64,000 nt of DNA. Source: Sphingomonadaceae bacterium. GTDB lineage: Bacteria; Pseudomonadota; Alphaproteobacteria; Sphingomonadales; Sphingomonadaceae. The translations under genes were made by a program, and so were the position numbers. The notes beneath the pieces are model-generated. The model did not search any database. It was not told the DNA's origin and saw nothing but the letters and a program-made list of their open reading frames with translations. Each line of letters begins with the position of its first letter. Position 1 is the stretch's first letter. Shown here in pieces: positions 59,356 through 64,000 of the stretch. The stretch spans positions 89,832 through 153,831 of the forward strand of contig CANGJB010000001.1 in NCBI GenBank assembly GCA_947453945.1, written 5' to 3'.

Positions 59356-61404
59356 ATGAACGGACCGCATGCCATGACGCATCCCAAATACCCGCTGGTG
59401 TTTTCGCCGCTGACCATCCGGGGAAACCGGCTGAAGAACCGCATCATCATGGGTTCGATGCATTCGGGGCTGGAAGACCTGCCCAATGCGGCGGAGCGGC
59501 TTTCGGCCTATTTTGTCGAGCGCGTGAAGGGCGGGGTCGGCATGATCATCACCGGCGGCATCACCCCGCACCCCAGCGGCGGGCGCGGCGCGAAGCTGAG
59601 TGAGCCTGAGGACGTGCCGATGCACCGCACCGTGACGGACGCGGTCCATGCCGCCGATCCGGAGGTCAAGATCTGCATGCAGATCCTCCATTCGGGCTCG
59701 ATCGCCAATGTGCGCGAGCCGGTTGGCCCTTCGCCGGTCAAGTCGCGCCTCGCGCGGTCCGCGCCGGTCGAACTGGATGAGGCGGGGATCGAAGAACAGA
59801 TCGCGGCCTTCGCCAATTGCGCCGCGCTGGCGGTGGAGGCCGGCTATGACGGGGTCGAGATCATCGGCTCCGCAGGCTATCTGATTTCGACATTCCTCGT
59901 CGAAAAGACGAACCAGCGCACCGACCGGTGGGGCGGATCGTGGGAAAACCGCATGCGCTTTGCGGTCGAAGTCGTGAAACGCGCGCGCGCCGCGCTGGGC
60001 GACGACAAGATGCTGATCTTCCGCATTTCCGCGATGGACATGCTGGAAGGCGGCCTCGCGTGGGAGGAAGTGACCAGCCTCGCCAAGGCGCTGGAGGCAA
60101 ACGGCGCGGACGTGATCAGTACGCACTTCTGCTGGCATGAAAGCCAGGTGCCGACCATCGCGACGATGGTGCCGCGCGCCGCCTTTGCCGGGGTGACCGG
60201 GCGCCTGCGTGAGGCGGTTTCGATCCCGCTCATCACCAGCAACCGCATCAACATGCCGCATGTGGCCGAAGACGTGTTGGCGCGTGGGGACGCGGACCTC
60301 ATTTCGATGGCGCGGCCGATGCTGGCCGATGCAGAACTGGTGAAGAAAGCGTGGGAAGGCCGCGAGGACGAGATCAACACTTGCATCGCCTGCAACCAGG
60401 CCTGCCTTGATCACACTTTCACCGGCCAGTTGACCAGCTGCCTCGTCAATGCCCGCGCCTGCCGTGAGACGGAGATCACCGTCGCCCCGGCATCGCGCGC
60501 GCGGCGTATCGCGGTCGTGGGGGCGGGGCCGGCTGGTCTGGCCTATGCAACGATTGCATCAGGACGGGGCCACAACGTGACGCTCTACGATGCGGCAGCG
60601 GAGATCGGCGGGCAGTTCAACCTTGCGCGGAAGATCCCCGGCAAGGAGGAATTCGACGAGACGATCCGCTACTTCAACCGGATGATCGCAGTGAATGGCA
60701 TCGACTTGCGGCTCGGCACGCGGGTGGATGCCGATACGCTGGAGGCAGGCGGTTTTGACGAGATCGTGGTCGCCACCGGGATCACGCCGCGCACCCCCGC
60801 TATCGAAGGCATCGATCACCCCAAGGCGGTGCGCTATGTCGATGTGATCACCGGCAAGGCCAAAGTCGGCCAGAAGGTCGCGATCATGGGCGCGGGCGGC
60901 ATCGGTTTCGATGTGGCCGAACTGATCACCCATGCCGGAACACCGGGCTCGCTCGATATCGATGTGTTCGCCAAGGAATGGGGCATCGATTTCCAGAACC
61001 ACCCGCGCGGCGGCGTGACCGGGGTTGTTCCCGAAGTCGCTTCCAGCGGGCGCGAGGTCTGGCTGCTCCAGCGCAAGGCGAGCGCGGTGGGCAAGGGCCT
61101 TGGCCGCACCACCGGCTGGACCCACCGCATCACCCTACAGCGGCGCGGTGTGCAGATGCTGGGCGGGATCGAATACGACCGGATCGACGATGCAGGCCTC
61201 CACATTCGCGTGGAAGGCGAACCGCGCTTGCTGCCGGTCGATACGGTGATCGTCTGTGCGGGCCAGGAACCGGCGCGCGGGCTCTATGATGCGCTCGTGG
61301 CGCGCGGGCTTGAACCCAAGCTCATCGGCGGCGCCTTCGAGGCGGCCGAACTGGATGCCAAGCGCGCGATCCTGCAAGCGACTGAACTGGCCGTGGCGGT
61401 GTAG
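59356..61404 (+). CDS. Old-yellow-enzyme/2,4-dienoyl-CoA reductase-type flavoprotein
   Basis: 682 residues. FMN TIM barrel at 1-335 (FSPLTIRGNRLKNRI, LVEKTNQRTDRWGG), then a 4Fe-4S site Cys343-x2-Cys346-x3-Cys350-x11-Cys362, then a C-terminal FAD/NAD(P) module from 377 (VVGAGPAGLAYA). This architecture belongs to NADPH dienoyl-CoA reductases and related enzymes, including bile-acid and steroid C=C reductases of gut bacteria. It likely reduces a conjugated double bond in a CoA ester. A Met six codons downstream is an alternative start. Confidence 0.93.
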   Translation: MNGPHAMTHPKYPLVFSPLTIRGNRLKNRIIMGSMHSGLEDLPNAAERLSAYFVERVKGGVGMIITGGITPHPSGGRGAKLSEPEDVPMHRTVTDAVHAADPEVKICMQILHSGSIANVREPVGPSPVKSRLARSAPVELDEAGIEEQIAAFANCAALAVEAGYDGVEIIGSAGYLISTFLVEKTNQRTDRWGGSWENRMRFAVEVVKRARAALGDDKMLIFRISAMDMLEGGLAWEEVTSLAKALEANGADVISTHFCWHESQVPTIATMVPRAAFAGVTGRLREAVSIPLITSNRINMPHVAEDVLARGDADLISMARPMLADAELVKKAWEGREDEINTCIACNQACLDHTFTGQLTSCLVNARACRETEITVAPASRARRIAVVGAGPAGLAYATIASGRGHNVTLYDAAAEIGGQFNLARKIPGKEEFDETIRYFNRMIAVNGIDLRLGTRVDADTLEAGGFDEIVVATGITPRTPAIEGIDHPKAVRYVDVITGKAKVGQKVAIMGAGGIGFDVAELITHAGTPGSLDIDVFAKEWGIDFQNHPRGGVTGVVPEVASSGREVWLLQRKASAVGKGLGRTTGWTHRITLQRRGVQMLGGIEYDRIDDAGLHIRVEGEPRLLPVDTVIVCAGQEPARGLYDALVARGLEPKLIGGAFEAAELDAKRAILQATELAVAV

Positions 61405-61526
61405 CGCCAGCTGCTGAAACACCTTTCCTACAGGGAGCGCATCGACGCATGATCCGCGCTGCTCTTTGAACTGTGGTTTCAGGCGGCGGCGTGGGCTCGT
61501 CGGGTGCGCCGATTGGCGCGTCCCGG

Positions 61527-61565
61527 CCCCTCCCGATGCCTGCCTTGCGGACGCGTCGGGAGGGG
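61527..61565. terminator. Hairpin between convergent genes
   Basis: Perfect 10-base stem CCCCTCCCGA (61527-61536) and TCGGGAGGGG (61556-61565). It lies in the 233-base gap between the flavoprotein gene and the convergent acyl-CoA dehydrogenase gene, which holds no other recognisable gene. A short direct repeat ACCGTGTCA (twice, near 61590) follows. Confidence 0.55.
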
Positions 61566-61637
61566 GCGGGTGTTGTCTCTTAGGACCGTGTCAACCGTGT
61601 CAACCTGGTCCCGAAACGGGACATGCCGGGCCGGATC

Positions 61638-62807
61638 TCAGCCTGCTGCCGCTTTCAGGAAGTCGCGCTTCACCTTCTTGGCAAGGCTCCACTTATGCAC
61701 TTCGGTGGGGCCGTCATAAATGCGGAAGGCGCGGATTTCGCGGAAGATCTGCTCGACGATGGTGTCGCCCGAAACGCCGGTCGCGCCCATGACCTGCACG
61801 CAGCGATCGGCAATGCGCATCAGCGCCTCGCTCACCGCGACTTTGGCCATGGAGCTTTCGGCGGTGCCGAGCGATCCGGTATCGAGCACGCCGGCGCACC
61901 AGTCGATCATCAGCTCGCATTGCTGGATATCGATCAGGTTGTCCGCCAGCATGAAGCCCACGCCTTCGTGGTCGACCAGCAGCTTGCCGAAGGCCTGACG
62001 GCGGCAGGCATAGGCGGTGGCAATCTCATGCGCGCGGATGCAGCCGCCAAGCCAGCGCATGCAGTGCGAAAGGCGCGCGGGCGAAAGGCGGATCTGGGCA
62101 TAGCGAAAGCCTTCGCCGGCGTGGCCCAGCATCTGGTCTGCCGGCACCCGCAAGTTGTCGATGGTGATCACTGCGTGCCCGCCAGGCATCGAGCTGTCGA
62201 TGGTATCGAGCACGCGCTCGATGCGAATGGCGGGATCGGGCAGATCGACGACGAACATGCAGGCGCCGTCTGCCGATTTGGCCATGACAATGCCCACGCC
62301 CGCGCCCTGCGCGCCGGTGATGAAGGTCTTGCGGCCGTTGATCACCCAGTGGTTGCCGTCCTGCACGCACGTGGTCTGCATCATCGACGGATCAGAACCG
62401 GCGCCGTTGTCGGTGGCAGGCTCGGTCATCAGGAAGGCGGAGCGCGCCTCGCCAGCGACCATGCGGTTGAGGAAACGCTCCTTGAGATCGGGCGAACCGA
62501 CATGGCCGAGGAGGTACATGTTGCCTTCGTCCGGCGCCATGGTGTTGACCGCGAGCGGGCCGAGCGGCGAGAGGCCCGACTTGATCAGCACGATGGCCGT
62601 TTCACGCTGGGTAAGGTGGCTGCCATCGGCAAGGATGTGCGGGGTGAGCACGCCAGCCGCCTTGGCCAGGGCGCGCATTTCCTGCACCAGATCGTCCGGC
62701 GGGCCGTGGCCGTGGATTTCGATGCGCGGATCACGTTCGTAGGGGATCACCACGTCGCGCACGAATGTCTCGACACGGGCGGCAATCTCATGGGCGCGCT
62801 GGGTCAT
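61638..62807 (-). CDS. Acyl-CoA dehydrogenase
   Basis: 389 residues, usual length. LMTEPATDNGAGSDPSMM (FAD/substrate loop, here with an insertion after Glu), VINGRKTFITGAQGAG, CRRQAFGKLLVDHEGV and a C-terminal RAFRIYDGPTEVHKWSLAK. Alpha,beta-dehydrogenation of an acyl-CoA. It is co-directional with an enoyl-CoA hydratase gene 11 bases upstream, giving a beta-oxidation pair. Confidence 0.93.
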   Translation of the reverse strand: MTQRAHEIAARVETFVRDVVIPYERDPRIEIHGHGPPDDLVQEMRALAKAAGVLTPHILADGSHLTQRETAIVLIKSGLSPLGPLAVNTMAPDEGNMYLLGHVGSPDLKERFLNRMVAGEARSAFLMTEPATDNGAGSDPSMMQTTCVQDGNHWVINGRKTFITGAQGAGVGIVMAKSADGACMFVVDLPDPAIRIERVLDTIDSSMPGGHAVITIDNLRVPADQMLGHAGEGFRYAQIRLSPARLSHCMRWLGGCIRAHEIATAYACRRQAFGKLLVDHEGVGFMLADNLIDIQQCELMIDWCAGVLDTGSLGTAESSMAKVAVSEALMRIADRCVQVMGATGVSGDTIVEQIFREIRAFRIYDGPTEVHKWSLAKKVKRDFLKAAAG

Positions 62808-62818
62808 CTTGAAAGTCC

Positions 62819-63598
62819 TTACTGGTTGCGGCCACGGGCCTGGACGGCAAGGCGGCGCGCCTCGACTTCCTCGGGCCGGACGGCGGAATTGGCGGCGGAG
62901 GAGCGGCTGGCCTCAAGCGCCATGCCCTCGCCGAAGGGCATGGCGTAGCCATCGTCGATCAGCGCCTTGTAGTTGCGCAGGAATGTGGGGTCGATCGAGG
63001 CCATGTCCCGCGCCAATGTCTGCGCTGCGGGGAGCAGGTCCTCCGGTGCCACCACGCGGTTGACCAGTCCCCAGCGTTCAGCAGTTGTGGCATCGAGAAA
63101 GTTGCCGGTGAATGACAGTTCCTTGGCGCGGCTGATGCCGATGAGGCGCGGAAGTTTCTGCGATAGGCCCCAGCCGGGATAGACCCCGACGCGGGCGTGG
63201 GTATCGGCAAAGCGCGCGTTGGTGGAGGCGATGAGCACGTCGCAGGCCAAAGCGACTTCAAAGCCGCCCGTGATCGCCACGCCGTTGATCGCGCCGATCA
63301 CCGGCTTGCGGCAGATCTCGATGGCCTTGACCGGGTTTTCCGAAGCACCCTCCGCATTGGCCGCGCCGAGCGCGCCTTCGGTGGAGCCCAGTTCCTTGAG
63401 GTCGAGCCCGGCGGTGAAGGCGCGGGTGCCAGCGCCGGTCAGGACAACGGCGCGCACGCCATCATCGGCATCGAGCGCGGTCATCACTTCGGCAAGGCGG
63501 GCGCGCAGCGCCTTGGATAGCGCGTTCATCGCATCGGGGCGGTTGAGCGTGACGGTGGCGACGCCATCAGCGATGGCGACGAGAATGAGATTGGTCAT
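62819..63598 (-). CDS. Enoyl-CoA hydratase/isomerase family protein
   Basis: 259 residues from the ATG at 63598. GAGTRAFTAGLDLKEL near 58-73 and INGVAITGGFEVALACDVLIA near 99-119 are the two crotonase-fold signatures, and a Glu follows in GFEVAL. Hydrates an enoyl-CoA for the neighbouring acyl-CoA dehydrogenase step. Confidence 0.93.
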   Translation of the reverse strand: MTNLILVAIADGVATVTLNRPDAMNALSKALRARLAEVMTALDADDGVRAVVLTGAGTRAFTAGLDLKELGSTEGALGAANAEGASENPVKAIEICRKPVIGAINGVAITGGFEVALACDVLIASTNARFADTHARVGVYPGWGLSQKLPRLIGISRAKELSFTGNFLDATTAERWGLVNRVVAPEDLLPAAQTLARDMASIDPTFLRNYKALIDDGYAMPFGEGMALEASRSSAANSAVRPEEVEARRLAVQARGRNQ

Positions 63599-63674
63599 GG
63601 GCCCTGTCCTTAGGAAGGTCTTGCCGCTTTGACCATGCGCTGCGCGCCTGTGCACCTCTGCTTATTGCGGGGGC

Positions 63675-63941
63675 CTATTCGCGGGGCTCCGCTATCCCGG
63701 CGAACAGATCCATGAAATCGCGCGCGGCGTCCTGCTCGGCGCGGTCCTTGAAGGCAACGTCGAGATCGGGCGCAGTGCCGAGGATGTGCATCAGCGCCCA
63801 GAGCGCGAAGCGGCGGGCGGGATCGGTCTCCAGCCCGAAATCGACCGCAAGGCGTTCCGAGCCGGCCGCGAGTTCAGCCGGGCTGAGGCCGGCCAGGTCG
63901 GCGGTGCCGAAATAGCGGCGCATGAGATCGTCGAAGCCCAT
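63675..63941 (-). CDS. Small conserved-looking protein of unknown function
   Basis: 88 residues with an AAAGGAGCTGCC ribosome site. It is mostly helical in appearance, acidic, no cysteine, with LSPAELAAGSERLAVDFGLE and WALMHILGTAPDLDVAFKD. I do not recognise the family. It precedes the enoyl-CoA hydratase/acyl-CoA dehydrogenase pair by about 75 bases and may be co-transcribed with them. Confidence 0.7.
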   Translation of the reverse strand: MGFDDLMRRYFGTADLAGLSPAELAAGSERLAVDFGLETDPARRFALWALMHILGTAPDLDVAFKDRAEQDAARDFMDLFAGIAEPRE

Positions 63942-63966
63942 GGCAGCTCCTTTCAGAAACGCAAAC

Positions 63967-63997
63967 GGCGCGCGGGAAGGGGTGCTCCCCGCGCGCC
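63967..63997 (-). terminator. Hairpin upstream of the small protein gene
   Basis: Perfect 10-base stem GGCGCGCGGG and CCCGCGCGCC with an 11-base loop. On the minus strand it is followed by GTTTGCGTTT, so it could terminate a gene lying beyond the window end. Confidence 0.55.
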
Positions 63998-64000
63998 GCC

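Noticed and set aside
1..64000. tRNA, rRNA, CRISPR or prophage content
   Set aside because: No conserved RNA gene sequences, repeat-spacer arrays or phage structural genes were recognised by reading.

Overview
The window is GC-rich, densely packed bacterial DNA. It most resembles a sphingomonad (Novosphingobium/Sphingobium type, alphaproteobacteria). The reasons are the combination of TonB-dependent receptors with expanded families of Rieske oxygenases, SnoaL-like proteins and SDRs, and the intergenic palindromes of the CTGAGCTTGTCGAAGG and CCCGCGAAGGCGGG types that are common in that group. The genus is inferred, not proven. I see no rRNA, tRNA or CRISPR.

Almost the whole window reads as one large catabolic region for a hydrophobic, probably cyclic (terpenoid-, steroid- or aromatic-like) substrate; the substrate cannot be named from sequence. 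Layout: (1) 184-5910, minus: TonB receptor, Rieske oxygenase alpha subunit and MFS transporter. (2) 6114-9419, plus: a DUF35 protein paired with a lipid-transfer-type thiolase, an SDR and an NmrA-like protein. (3) 9597-11195: a secreted S10-type serine carboxypeptidase. (4) 13346-11192, minus: SnoaL, SDR and sugar-isomerase-like protein, divergent from (5) 13434-19986, plus: SDR, Rieske, SDR, KstD-like flavoprotein, NmrA and MDR reductase. (6) 20400-23332: an atypical, lower-GC four-gene cassette (hexapeptide acyltransferase, acyl carrier protein, acyl-activating ligase, FabG-like SDR) that looks like a surface-glycan acylation unit rather than catabolism. (7) 23425-24587: a graveyard with a dead IS3-family transposase piece and fragments of a SnoaL gene and a Rieske gene. 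(8) 24771-32561, plus: SDR, second TonB receptor, then Rieske, three SnoaL paralogues and Rieske. (9) 39737-32586, minus: SDR, SnoaL, SDR, a 2-oxoacid dehydrogenase E1alpha/E1beta/E2 set, VOC protein and MDR reductase. (10) 39883-41447, plus: SnoaL, ABM monooxygenase-like and SDR. (11) 44646-41564, minus: carotenoid-cleavage-type oxygenase and acyl-CoA synthetase, divergent from (12) 44833-52079, plus: MDR, ThuA, limonene-epoxide-hydrolase-like, SDR, P450, acyl-CoA dehydrogenase, ThuA and acyl-CoA dehydrogenase, followed by a LuxR-type regulator. (13) 57752-53099, minus: tandem-domain CoA-transferase, thiolase-like protein and SDR, divergent from TetR, enoyl-CoA hydratase and an old-yellow-enzyme/dienoyl-CoA reductase. 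(14) 63941-61638, minus: small protein, enoyl-CoA hydratase and acyl-CoA dehydrogenase.

Taken together, the parts suggest outer-membrane uptake (two TonB receptors), oxygenation (four intact Rieske proteins, one P450, one non-haem carotenoid-cleavage-type dioxygenase), redox and hydration steps (SDRs, MDRs, epoxide hydrolase), CoA activation (ligase, CoA-transferase) and beta-oxidation-like chain cleavage (acyl-CoA dehydrogenases, hydratases, thiolase-like and aldolase-like proteins), with a 2-oxoacid dehydrogenase feeding acyl-CoA to central metabolism. No ferredoxin, ferredoxin reductase or E3 (lipoamide dehydrogenase) is encoded here, so those partners must come from elsewhere.

The most distinctive items are the Rieske-SnoaL-SnoaL-SnoaL-Rieske operon, the DUF35/thiolase pair without a zinc ribbon, the epoxide hydrolase/P450/ThuA operon, the E2 with two peripheral-subunit-binding domains, and the foreign acyl-carrier cassette next to the decayed catabolic genes.
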